From assembly GCA_027485075.1 (NCBI GenBank), contig JAIXRT010000028.1:1-8294 (forward strand): 8,294 bases of DNA, read 5' to 3'. How positions within the stretch are numbered: the stretch's first letter is position 1; every line of letters starts with the position of its first letter. The DNA comes from Cytophagaceae bacterium (lineage in GTDB: Bacteria > Bacteroidota > Bacteroidia > Cytophagales > Spirosomataceae). The translations under genes and the position numbers were made by a program. The notes beneath the pieces are model-generated. The model did no database searches. It was not told where the DNA came from and saw only the letters and a list, made by a program, of their open reading frames with translations. This document shows positions 1-6,465 of this stretch, piece after piece.

Positions 1-1192
1 AAGCATTGGAGGAGAGATTCGAGAGCATTATCAGAATTACACCAATGTTAATTTTGGCCAAATTCCTCGGTCTTATGTGACCGGAAATCCACATCAATGG
101 TTACACAGATTATTGTTACATGGGGATTTGAAGCTTCATTCAAACTTTCGGGTGTTTGCGCAAATCAATAATACGGTCCGTTTTTGGAATCCCAATCCGA
201 TCACCAACCAAGTTGACCAGAATACCATGGCATTTCATCAGTGGTTTGCGGATGTTAAACTGGGAAAGCAGTGGGTGTTCCGGCTAGGCCGACAAGAATT
301 ACTATTTGGGCAAGAGCGCTTTATTGCTTCGCGGGAGGGGCCGAATAACCGACAAAGTTTTGTGGGCGCGCATGCCATCCACCAAACAAAGCGGGTACGA
401 ACAGATCTATTTTATACACATCCCATCCGATTGAATCAAGGTGCCTTTGATGATGAAAAGTCTCCTGAAAAATTAGCGGGCTTGCACGTTAAAGTGGACC
501 GCTTACTGAAAGGCATGAATGCGGATGCTTTTTACTATTATTTTGAATCGAATGCGCGCGAATATTATTCAAACATCGGTGCGGAGAAAAGGCATACCCT
601 CGGGATGCATCTGTATTCAAACCCACAGCGAATAAATTATGATGTTGAGTTTTCGCGTCAGGTAGGTCAGTTCAAATCGTTGGATATCAAGGCCTTTATG
701 GCGGTTTGGGATGTGAATTTTTCTGTTAGACCACATCGCTATATTGGATTTAGTGGGAATTATGTGCCCGGCGATCAGTCGGCGCGCGACGGACAATTGA
801 ATACCTTTAATACCTTGTTTGCCCGTCCTCCTTTTGGGCAAACGGTAGCCCTGAATATTTCCAATACCTTGAACATAAGCCCGTACCTCAGATATCAAAA
901 TGGTACGAAATGGATAGCTACTGCACGAGCTTCTTTTGTCCAACGTACCAGTGCAAATGATGGAATATATACGCCAAATATGTCTCAATTACGTCCGTAT
1001 GATGCGGCAAAAATGACATCTGATGCGCTAAAAATGTGTGATATATATGCGGTGGATGTTAATTATGTTCCTACTAAACATTACTTTTTTCAGGCCGAAT
1101 TAGGCTATTGCAAAGCAGGGACCTATTTAAAAGAAACGGGTGCCGGAGAAAATGTCATCTATTTTGCCATTCGTAATGCAATCAAATTCTAG
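1..1192 (+). CDS. Alginate-export-family outer-membrane beta-barrel protein, 5' partial
   Basis: The frame is open from base 2 to a TAG at 1190-1192, giving 396 visible residues. The GTG at 77 is an internal valine, because upstream codons continue the same protein with a typical barrel-start motif (GGEIREHYQNY). The true start and signal peptide lie off the left edge. The family forms outer-membrane porin-like barrels; the best known member, Pseudomonas AlgE, exports alginate. Support comes from family-like sequence: an FRLGRQELLFGQER strand, then an REGPNNRQSF turn, alternating aromatic and polar strands, and a C-terminal phenylalanine (NAIKF), common for barrel assembly. In Bacteroidota such proteins are often general porins for sugars or organic acids, so alginate as substrate is not established. 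The gene is tail to tail with the symporter and shares its CTAG stop. Family-level call is fairly sure; substrate is unknown. Confidence 0.82.
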   Translation, partial: SIGGEIREHYQNYTNVNFGQIPRSYVTGNPHQWLHRLLLHGDLKLHSNFRVFAQINNTVRFWNPNPITNQVDQNTMAFHQWFADVKLGKQWVFRLGRQELLFGQERFIASREGPNNRQSFVGAHAIHQTKRVRTDLFYTHPIRLNQGAFDDEKSPEKLAGLHVKVDRLLKGMNADAFYYYFESNAREYYSNIGAEKRHTLGMHLYSNPQRINYDVEFSRQVGQFKSLDIKAFMAVWDVNFSVRPHRYIGFSGNYVPGDQSARDGQLNTFNTLFARPPFGQTVALNISNTLNISPYLRYQNGTKWIATARASFVQRTSANDGIYTPNMSQLRPYDAAKMTSDALKMCDIYAVDVNYVPTKHYFFQAELGYCKAGTYLKETGAGENVIYFAIRNAIKF

Positions 1193-2634
1193 GCGATGAC
1201 GCGATCTTTGCGGATCAGCCAGAGCATTAGAAAACACACCGCCCCGTTCAAAATTAGCTTCGCGAATCCAAATCCACCAAAAAGCGTTTGCGCTTGCATT
1301 TCAAGTATAAATGTAATGATCGGAGAGGCCACACAGATAAATGGCACTAATTTGTCCTTCACGCCGTATTTGGTAAATAAACCAAACGAAAATAAACCTA
1401 AGAGCGGACCATAGGTATAGCCGGCTAAATTAAAAACTGCCGCGATGAGTTCTTGGGTATTGAAGATGTGAAACAAGCCTATAACCACAAAGAACAAAGC
1501 TGAAAATCCTAAGTGAACACGTTGTTTTAATTTTTCGCGTTTGGCCTCTTTAAATTTCTCAATGCGTAGAAAATCAATGCAAAATGAAGTCGTTAGTGCG
1601 GTCAAAGCAGAATCGGAACTGGCATAGGAAGCTGCAATAATTCCGAGTAAAAACGTCACTGCTGCTAAGGTGCCAAATTCGCCACCCAATGCCAATAACG
1701 GATATAATTCGTCGGTTTTGGTAGGAATAGCAATCTGATTTGCTTGCGCATAGATATATAATAAGGCACCTAATGACAAGAAGAGTATATTGATGAATAA
1801 CAATACCCAATAGAACCAGAACATGTTCTTTTGTGCTTCACCAATCGACCTACAGGTTAAATTTTTCTGCATCAAATCTTGATCCAATCCGGTCATTACA
1901 ATCGCAATAAATACCCCCGCTAAAAAGTCTTTTCCAAAGAAATGTGGGCTTTTCCAATCCCATTCGAACATGTGTGATAGGGGACTGGCTTGGATCGTGT
2001 TGACCATTTCACCGAAACCCATGTTCATTTTTTGACCAACTAAAAATATGGTGATGAATAGTGCGACGAGTAAAAAGAGCGTCTGAAGCGTGTCCGTCCA
2101 AATGATGGTTTTCACACCACCTCGGTGGGTATATAGCCAGATTAGTGCAATGGATATAAACACAGTAACGACAAAAGGAACCCCAATAGGGGCGAAAATA
2201 GCGATTTGGAGCACATTGACAGCTAAATACAAACGCGCTGCGGATCCAATCGTACGGGAAAGTAAAAAGAATGCGGATCCCGTTTTGTAGGCCCAGAAAC
2301 CAAAACGCGTTTCTAAATAGCCGTAAATTGAAATTAGATTCAGTCGGTAATAGAGGGGCATTAATACCAGTGCGATCGTCAAATAGCCCAATGAATGCCC
2401 TAAAATGACCTGATAGTAGGTGAAATAGGTTTTCCCCACTGCTCCAGGTACGGATATAAACGTTAACCCAGATATCGATGTTCCGATCATCCCGAAGGCG
2501 ACTAACCACCAAGGAGATTCTCGATTTGCGGTAAAAAAGGCGTTCGTATCAGCTCCCTTCGACGTGAGGTAGGAGATGAGTAACAGGAGGCCAAAATAGA
2601 TGGCAAGAATTCCACCGGCTAATTGAATCGACAT
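1189..2634 (-). CDS. Sodium:solute symporter (SSS/SLC5 family)
   Basis: This is a complete 481-residue inner-membrane carrier, of usual family length, with about 13 hydrophobic segments. The family couples Na+ entry to uptake of sugars, amino acids, vitamins or organic acids. Visible family marks are the first-helix stretch near residues 44-64 (VAFGMIGTSISGLTFISVPG), the motif RGGVKTIIWTDTLQ at 171-184, a TGLDQDLMQKN loop at 248-258, and a serine-rich helix at 335-343 (ASYASSDSA) matching the region that forms the Na2 sodium site in vSGLT. The ATG at 2634-2632 places the first helix directly after a short N-terminus. It diverges from clpS across 63 bp that hold a possible promoter. I cannot name the substrate. 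Its convergent neighbour, an outer-membrane barrel, could supply the same solute, but that is only a guess. Confidence 0.92.
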   Translation of the reverse strand: MSIQLAGGILAIYFGLLLLISYLTSKGADTNAFFTANRESPWWLVAFGMIGTSISGLTFISVPGAVGKTYFTYYQVILGHSLGYLTIALVLMPLYYRLNLISIYGYLETRFGFWAYKTGSAFFLLSRTIGSAARLYLAVNVLQIAIFAPIGVPFVVTVFISIALIWLYTHRGGVKTIIWTDTLQTLFLLVALFITIFLVGQKMNMGFGEMVNTIQASPLSHMFEWDWKSPHFFGKDFLAGVFIAIVMTGLDQDLMQKNLTCRSIGEAQKNMFWFYWVLLFINILFLSLGALLYIYAQANQIAIPTKTDELYPLLALGGEFGTLAAVTFLLGIIAASYASSDSALTALTTSFCIDFLRIEKFKEAKREKLKQRVHLGFSALFFVVIGLFHIFNTQELIAAVFNLAGYTYGPLLGLFSFGLFTKYGVKDKLVPFICVASPIITFILEMQAQTLFGGFGFAKLILNGAVCFLMLWLIRKDRVIA

Positions 2635-2657
2635 AGAGGTTTAAAGAGAATTTTATA

Positions 2658-2665
2658 TAAATTTG
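2658..2665 (+). promoter_or_regulatory. Possible -7 promoter element for the clpS-chrA operon
   Basis: TAAATTTG matches the Bacteroidota TAnnTTTG element exactly. It lies 32 bp before the clpS ATG, which would give a leader of about 25 nt. Only a weak TTTA lies upstream (2640-2643), closer than the usual -33 spacing. It would be the only promoter I can place for the five-gene run. It faces the proposed symporter promoter, so the two sites would overlap for polymerase binding. Confidence 0.4.
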
Positions 2666-2678
2666 TGCGAGGTGTTTT

Positions 2679-2686
2679 CAAACCTA
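2679..2686 (-). promoter_or_regulatory. Possible -7 promoter element for the symporter gene
   Basis: Read on the minus strand this is TAGGTTTG, an exact match to the Bacteroidota -7 consensus TAnnTTTG. It would start transcription about 35-40 nt before the symporter ATG. I see no clear TTTG-type -33 element at the usual distance, and a six-base fixed motif is expected a few times by chance in a window this size. Its placement in the only intergenic gap is the main support. Confidence 0.4.
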
Positions 2687-2697
2687 GTTTCAAAAAT

Positions 2698-3033
2698 ATG
2701 GATTTCTCCGTAGATAATGTTTCTGAGTTCATTTTTTCTTTAGCCGGGCATGAGCAATGGCAAGAAGAAGTGGAGGTTTTAGTGGATGAAGAAGCAGTTC
2801 CAGCACATCAATTAGTCGTTTATAATGATGAGGTTAATACGTTCGAGTACGTCACGTTAACACTCATGGAAGTGTGTGAACATAGTCCCGAACAAGCCGA
2901 ACAATGTACGTTGATGATCCATTTTCGCGGTCGGTGCGGTGTAAAATCCGGTGAATTCGACACCCTAGTTTTTATGCGAAATGAGATTTGCAGACGCGGT
3001 ATTTCAGCCGAGATTGAATCCATTGAATCCTAA
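2698..3033 (+). CDS. clpS: ATP-dependent Clp protease adaptor ClpS
   Basis: The product is 111 residues. ClpS is a small cytoplasmic adaptor that binds N-degron substrates (Leu, Phe, Tyr or Trp at the N-terminus) and delivers them to ClpA or ClpC for degradation by ClpP. The core starts near residue 38: HQLVVYNDEVNTFEYV carries the Asn43-Asp44 pair of the N-degron pocket, and His75 in MIHFRGRCG corresponds to the pocket histidine. The tail ends with the usual AEIE strand. Residues 1-37 are an acidic leader, equivalent to the flexible arm of the family. I chose the ATG at 2698 because it gives normal length; the frame is open back to a TTG at 2623, but that would run into the symporter gene and add a basic, unfamily-like stretch. 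First gene of the run; recR starts 3 bp after its stop. Confidence 0.9.
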   Translation: MDFSVDNVSEFIFSLAGHEQWQEEVEVLVDEEAVPAHQLVVYNDEVNTFEYVTLTLMEVCEHSPEQAEQCTLMIHFRGRCGVKSGEFDTLVFMRNEICRRGISAEIESIES

Positions 3034-3036
3034 TTT

Positions 3037-3645
3037 ATGATGCATACCTATCCGTCTCGAATCATTGAGCAAGCTGTGGAGGAAATTTCGAAACTGCCGG
3101 GTATTGGTAAGAAATCTGCATTGCGTTTGGCATTACACATGCTGAAACGTCCCGAATCGCAATCGTTGCAATTAGCCCACGCGCTTGTCCAACTGCGTAC
3201 AGAGACCAAATATTGTCCGAAGTGTCACATGATTTCTGATGGAGATTTATGTGGAATTTGTGCGAGTACGAAACGTGATGAACGTTTATTATGTGTGGTG
3301 GAAGATTTGCGGGATGTAATGGCGATTGAAAATACGGGTCAATACACGGGCTTATACCATGTGCTGGGTGGGATTATTTCTCCATTAGCAGGTGTCTCGC
3401 CGAGTGATTTGCATATCGATACGCTGATTACACGGGTTGCCTCTGGGGCTTTTGATGAGGTGATTTTGGGTTTAAGCCCAACGATGGAGGGAGATACAAC
3501 CGCCTTTTATTTGACGAAAAAATTAGCTGACTATTCGATACGAATTTCGACCATTGCCCGTGGCATACCGATCGGTGGGGATTTGGAGTATACAGATGAA
3601 ATTACCCTTGGCCGCAGTATTGTGGGTCGAGTCAACTATGAATAA
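3037..3645 (+). CDS. recR: Recombination mediator protein RecR
   Basis: The product is 202 residues, standard for RecR. RecR acts with RecO, and in some settings RecF, to load RecA onto SSB-coated gaps during recombinational repair. All family parts are visible: a helix-hairpin-helix near residues 10-35 containing LPGIGKKSA, a four-cysteine zinc motif with Cys60, Cys63, Cys72 and Cys75, and a Toprim domain from about residue 83 (VVEDLRDVMAIE, with Glu89). This is followed by YHVLGGIISPLAGV and LSPTMEGDTTA, and the C-terminal end keeps the RGIPIGGDLEY motif. Two adjacent ATGs (3037 and 3040) could both serve. The gene sits 3 bp after clpS and 12 bp before the superoxide dismutase gene, with no room for its own promoter unless one lies in clpS. 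Confidence 0.97.
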   Translation: MMHTYPSRIIEQAVEEISKLPGIGKKSALRLALHMLKRPESQSLQLAHALVQLRTETKYCPKCHMISDGDLCGICASTKRDERLLCVVEDLRDVMAIENTGQYTGLYHVLGGIISPLAGVSPSDLHIDTLITRVASGAFDEVILGLSPTMEGDTTAFYLTKKLADYSIRISTIARGIPIGGDLEYTDEITLGRSIVGRVNYE

Positions 3646-3657
3646 ACCCAATACGCA

Positions 3658-4323
3658 ATGAATCGCAACGAATTTTTAAAATTATCCGGTTTAGGTTTAG
3701 TGGCCTCACGGATCCATGTATTGGAAAATGCACCTTTTTCATTACCTACCCTTAGCTATTCATATGATGCCTTAGAGCCGCATATTGATAAGATGACCAT
3801 GGAAATTCACCATAGCCGTCATCACAAAGCGTATGTGGATAATTTAAACAAGGCGATTGGTTCTTCCACGAAATCAATTGAAGAACTATTAGCTAGCGTA
3901 TCTACGCAGCCAGTTGCTGTTCGTAATAATGGGGGAGGACACTGGAATCACAGTTTCTTCTGGCAATTATTAGCACCTGCGACAGGAAAGCAACCAAGTG
4001 CCGCTTTATTAAAGCAAATTCAAGCTGATTTTGGAAGTTTAGATACCTTTAAAACGGAGTTTGCCAAAGCCGCAACGTCCCGTTTTGGTTCTGGCTGGGC
4101 ATGGTTTACCTGGAATGGATCGAAATTAGTGATTAGCTCGACGGCCAACCAAGATAATCCGTTGATGGATGTGGCTGAGGTAAAAGGCAAGCCAATTTTG
4201 GCCTTAGATGTGTGGGAACACGCGTATTATTTAAAATATCAAAACAAGCGTGCCGATTATATTGCTGCATTTTGGAATGTGGTGAATTGGGATTTCGTCT
4301 CGCGTCAATTTGAAACCAAGTAA
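3658..4323 (+). CDS. Superoxide dismutase, Mn-type of the Fe/Mn family, with N-terminal extension
   Basis: The product is 221 residues. It converts superoxide to oxygen and hydrogen peroxide. The metal ligands are visible by comparison with E. coli SodA: His51 (MEIHH), His98 ([11 protein letters not shown]), Asp184 and His188 (DVWEHAYY). The second-shell glutamine is Gln165 in [10 protein letters not shown], and glycine stands where Fe enzymes carry their glutamine; both point to manganese or a cambialistic enzyme. The catalytic core starts near residue 28 ([15 protein letters not shown]). The first 25 residues are an extension resembling a Tat leader ([15 protein letters not shown]) but with Arg-Asn rather than Arg-Arg, so export is uncertain. 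It lies 12 bp after recR and 2 bp before the oxygenase gene. Family assignment is certain; metal preference and location are inferred. Confidence 0.96.
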   Translation: MNRNEFLKLSGLGLVASRIHVLENAPFSLPTLSYSYDALEPHIDKMTMEIHHSRHHKAYVDNLNKAIGSSTKSIEELLASVSTQPVAVRNNGGGHWNHSFFWQLLAPATGKQPSAALLKQIQADFGSLDTFKTEFAKAATSRFGSGWAWFTWNGSKLVISSTANQDNPLMDVAEVKGKPILALDVWEHAYYLKYQNKRADYIAAFWNVVNWDFVSRQFETK

Positions 4324-4325
4324 CT

Positions 4326-5294
4326 ATGTTATTAGAAGAAATACCTTCCTTAGATTTAGCTGATTTTAATGCAGGAGATCCCGTACGTAAGGAAAAGTTT
4401 GTACAAGATTTAGGGCAAGCGTTTAATACGATCGGATTTGTTGCCATCAAAGGACATGGCTTATCGAACGATTTCACAAAAGCATTATATGCGGAAGTGG
4501 AACGTTTTTTTCAGTCTCCAGATGACTTAAAGCGGGCCTATGAAATTGAGGGAATCGCCGGTCAGCGGGGCTACATTGGCAAAGGAAAAGAAACTGCGAA
4601 AGGGTTCAAAGTCCCTGATTTGAAGGAATTCTATCATGTGGGTCAGCCGCATAAAAATGATGGAGATTCAGTTTGGGAGGAATATCCCGCGAATGTATTT
4701 CCAGCGGAATACCCACAATTTGGGGAGTTAACTGTTCAAGGATATGAAACACTTGAGGCAGCTGGAAAATCATTATTGAGAGCGATTGCTTTGTATTTAA
4801 ACTTACCAGAGGATTATTTTGAGCCACGTGTCAAAAATGGTAATTCCATTTTACGTGCGATTCATTATTTCCCCATTGCGGATCCGGATAGTTTGCCGGA
4901 AGGGGCTGTTCGTGCCGCTGCGCATGGGGACATTAATCTAATTACGCTGTTGATGGGTGCTTCCGCTGAAGGCCTGGAGGTATTGCGTATTGACGGAAAA
5001 TGGATTCCAATTACAGCTTTACCAGATCAGGTGGTGGTTAATGTGGGAGATATGTTGGACCGACTAACGAATCACCATTTAAAATCAACCATCCACCGGG
5101 TGGTTAATCCGCCGCGTGAGAAAATGGGAACGTCTCGGTATTCGATACCGTTTTTTATGCATCCTCGGTCCGAAATGGATTTAACGTGTTTGGAGAGTTG
5201 TGTGACGGCGGAGAGTCCGAAGATATACACCGACATGACCGCTGGAGAATTTTTGAATGAGCGATTAATCGAATTGGGATTAAAGAAAAAATAG
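4326..5294 (+). CDS. 2OG-Fe(II) oxygenase, isopenicillin N synthase-like
   Basis: The product is 322 residues, the usual length for this cytoplasmic group. Family members use Fe(II) and usually 2-oxoglutarate to hydroxylate, desaturate or cyclise small molecules. The N-terminal DIOX_N-like part (residues 5-120) has IPSLDLADF and FNTIGFVAIKGHGL. The C-terminal jelly-roll carries the iron triad His200-x-Asp202 (AAHGDINLITLL) and His257 (STIHRVVNP), plus the 2OG-binding Arg271-x-Ser273 (RYSIPFF). Presence of the RxS pair and the family pattern favour a 2OG-dependent enzyme over true isopenicillin N synthase. The substrate cannot be read from sequence. The ATG at 4326 lies 2 bp after the superoxide dismutase stop, and chrA follows 1 bp after this gene's TAG. 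A terminator-shaped hairpin lies within its coding sequence at 5136-5156. Confidence 0.93.
   Translation: MLLEEIPSLDLADFNAGDPVRKEKFVQDLGQAFNTIGFVAIKGHGLSNDFTKALYAEVERFFQSPDDLKRAYEIEGIAGQRGYIGKGKETAKGFKVPDLKEFYHVGQPHKNDGDSVWEEYPANVFPAEYPQFGELTVQGYETLEAAGKSLLRAIALYLNLPEDYFEPRVKNGNSILRAIHYFPIADPDSLPEGAVRAAAHGDINLITLLMGASAEGLEVLRIDGKWIPITALPDQVVVNVGDMLDRLTNHHLKSTIHRVVNPPREKMGTSRYSIPFFMHPRSEMDLTCLESCVTAESPKIYTDMTAGEFLNERLIELGLKKK
5136..5156 (+). terminator. Terminator-shaped hairpin inside the oxygenase gene (possible)
   Basis: Arms CGGTA (5136-5140) and TACCG (5146-5150) enclose the loop TTCGA, followed directly by six T residues (5151-5156). A sixth T-A pair is possible with a three-base loop. 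The shape matches a short intrinsic terminator on the sense strand, but it encodes the conserved RYSIPFF motif and is normally covered by ribosomes, so it may be coincidence. It lies about 140 bases before the gene's stop. Confidence 0.25.
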
Positions 5295-5295
5295 C

Positions 5296-6465
5296 GTGAA
5301 ACGGCCAAAACATCTGAATTTTTTATGGGATGTATTTGTTTTGGCTGCCACATCATTTGGAGGGCCTCAGGTACACTGGGCCCTTTTTTTGCGTCGTCTG
5401 GTGCATGAAAAGCAATACTTGACGGAAGATGAGTTGTTTGAGATTCAAGCCTTGTGTTCGGTGCTGCCGGGTCCTACGTCCACGCAAATGATTACGGCGA
5501 TAGGTTTAAAACGAGGTGGAGCGTCTTTGGCTTACTTGACTTTATTGCTTTGGATTACCCCAGCTGTTTTTGTTATGACGCTAGCGGCTTACGGGATGAC
5601 TTATTTGCGTAATCGCGATTTAGTGCAGTTTGTCCTTCCGGTGGGAGTAGGATTAATTCTACAAGCGGGGTGGCTCATGGCACGCAAGGTAATTAAGTCG
5701 TGGATGTATGTTTGGATCTTTCTCGCGACGCTTACCCTAGGTGTTTTATTCGCTTCTCCGTATATTTTTCCGCTCGTTTTGGTTTTGGGAGGTATGGTTT
5801 CGTCTTTGAATTTTCGTGAATTTCCGCGGCAGCAAAAACATAAAATGATTATTCCCTGGGCAAATTTTCATTTGTTTTGGGGTGTGTTCGTTTTCCTCGT
5901 GATTCTAGGTGAGACCACGGATTACTTTCCGTTTCACGTATTGGAGAATTTCTATCGAAACGGAAGCCTTGTGTTTGGCGGTGGGCAGGTACTCGGACCT
6001 GTTTTATATACTGAATTCGTTGAATTTAAGGGTTTAATTCGATCAGATGATTATCTGACCGGTATGGCACTTTCGCAATCACTTCCAGGTCCAATTTTTG
6101 CGTTGACGTCTTATCTGGGCGTGTTGTTACTGAAGGATTACGGGGTGTTAGGGCAGTTGGCAGGAAGTGCCATCGGAGCCTTAGGGATTTTTTTACCAGG
6201 TACTTTCTTAATCTTTTTTGTGTTTCGAATTTGGGGTCAATTAAAGCAATACCGGTTTATTCGGGCTTCTTTGGCAGGCATTCGAGCCGCATCTGTGGGA
6301 TTGACAGGCGTGGCCGTGTATACATTCGTTTACCCGATGATGCAAAAAGGCGATGGGGTGTCCATCGCCTTAGTTGTAGTTGCTTTTCTGATTGCGCAAA
6401 CGGAACGTGTTCCTGCGATTGCGCTATTCAGTGCGGCATTATTAGCAGGTTACGTGTTATCGTAA
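5296..6465 (+). CDS. chrA: Chromate transporter, long-chain CHR family
   Basis: The product is 389 residues with two homologous halves, typical of bidomain CHR proteins. ChrA is an inner-membrane protein that exports chromate. The first half carries SFGGPQVH (20-27) and LPGPTSTQ (57-64); the second repeats these as [11 protein letters not shown] (228-238) and LPGPIFAL (263-270). About ten to twelve hydrophobic segments are visible. The GTG at 5296 is the only usable start: an in-frame TAA lies just upstream at 5281, the next methionine falls after the first conserved motif, and the spacing after the oxygenase stop is 1 bp. Last gene of the plus-strand run. Its final 9 bp overlap rfbA on the other strand. 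It contains a sense-strand terminator-shaped hairpin (5362-5390) and, antisense, the likely rfbBA terminator. Chromate specificity is by family; some members may carry other anions. Confidence 0.93.
   Translation: MKRPKHLNFLWDVFVLAATSFGGPQVHWALFLRRLVHEKQYLTEDELFEIQALCSVLPGPTSTQMITAIGLKRGGASLAYLTLLLWITPAVFVMTLAAYGMTYLRNRDLVQFVLPVGVGLILQAGWLMARKVIKSWMYVWIFLATLTLGVLFASPYIFPLVLVLGGMVSSLNFREFPRQQKHKMIIPWANFHLFWGVFVFLVILGETTDYFPFHVLENFYRNGSLVFGGGQVLGPVLYTEFVEFKGLIRSDDYLTGMALSQSLPGPIFALTSYLGVLLLKDYGVLGQLAGSAIGALGIFLPGTFLIFFVFRIWGQLKQYRFIRASLAGIRAASVGLTGVAVYTFVYPMMQKGDGVSIALVVVAFLIAQTERVPAIALFSAALLAGYVLS
5362..5390 (+). terminator. Terminator-like hairpin at the start of chrA (possible attenuator)
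   Basis: The left arm GGGCC-T-CAG (5362-5370, T5367 bulged) pairs with CTGGGCCC (5376-5383) around the loop GTACA, giving eight pairs, seven of them G-C. Seven T residues follow at once (5384-5390). This has the form of an intrinsic terminator, about 66 bases into the chrA reading frame. It coincides with the codons for the conserved [11 protein letters not shown] motif, so part of the pattern is forced by protein sequence. If functional, it would lower chrA expression when translation of chrA lags. Confidence 0.4.
6344..6371 (-). terminator. Intrinsic terminator of the rfbBA operon, antisense inside chrA
   Basis: Arms AAGGCGATGG (6347-6356) and CCATCGCCTT (6362-6371) are a perfect 10-bp inverted repeat with a five-base loop. 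On the minus strand the stem runs into TTTTT (A run 6344-6348 on the plus strand). It starts 85 bases after the rfbA stop, where a terminator for the minus-strand transcript is expected, and it lies wholly within chrA codons 351-359. In the plus direction the following sequence is only moderately T-rich, so minus-strand use is more likely. Confidence 0.7.

Noticed and set aside
1282..1295. Small hairpin AAGCG-TTTG-CGCTT, T-tailed on the minus strand
   Set aside because: The stem is only 5 bp and lies inside the symporter gene before its stop codon, so it would truncate its own message.
2009..2512. A 167-codon minus-strand open frame, and other long frames such as 617-988 minus and 4133-4477 minus
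   Set aside because: They lie wholly or almost wholly within confidently identified genes in another frame or strand, and their translations show no recognisable domain.
2623..2697. An extended clpS start at TTG 2623
   Set aside because: It would overlap the symporter coding start and add a basic stretch unlike ClpS; the ATG at 2698 gives normal family length.
4505..4511. T7 homopolymers at 4505-4511 and 6188-6194 as possible slippage or terminator sites
   Set aside because: No stem precedes them, and the reading frames through them are intact with conserved protein sequence.
5707..5714. TATGTTTG, an exact TAnnTTTG match within chrA
   Set aside because: It is in the middle of a coding region with no gene start downstream that needs it; such matches are expected by chance.
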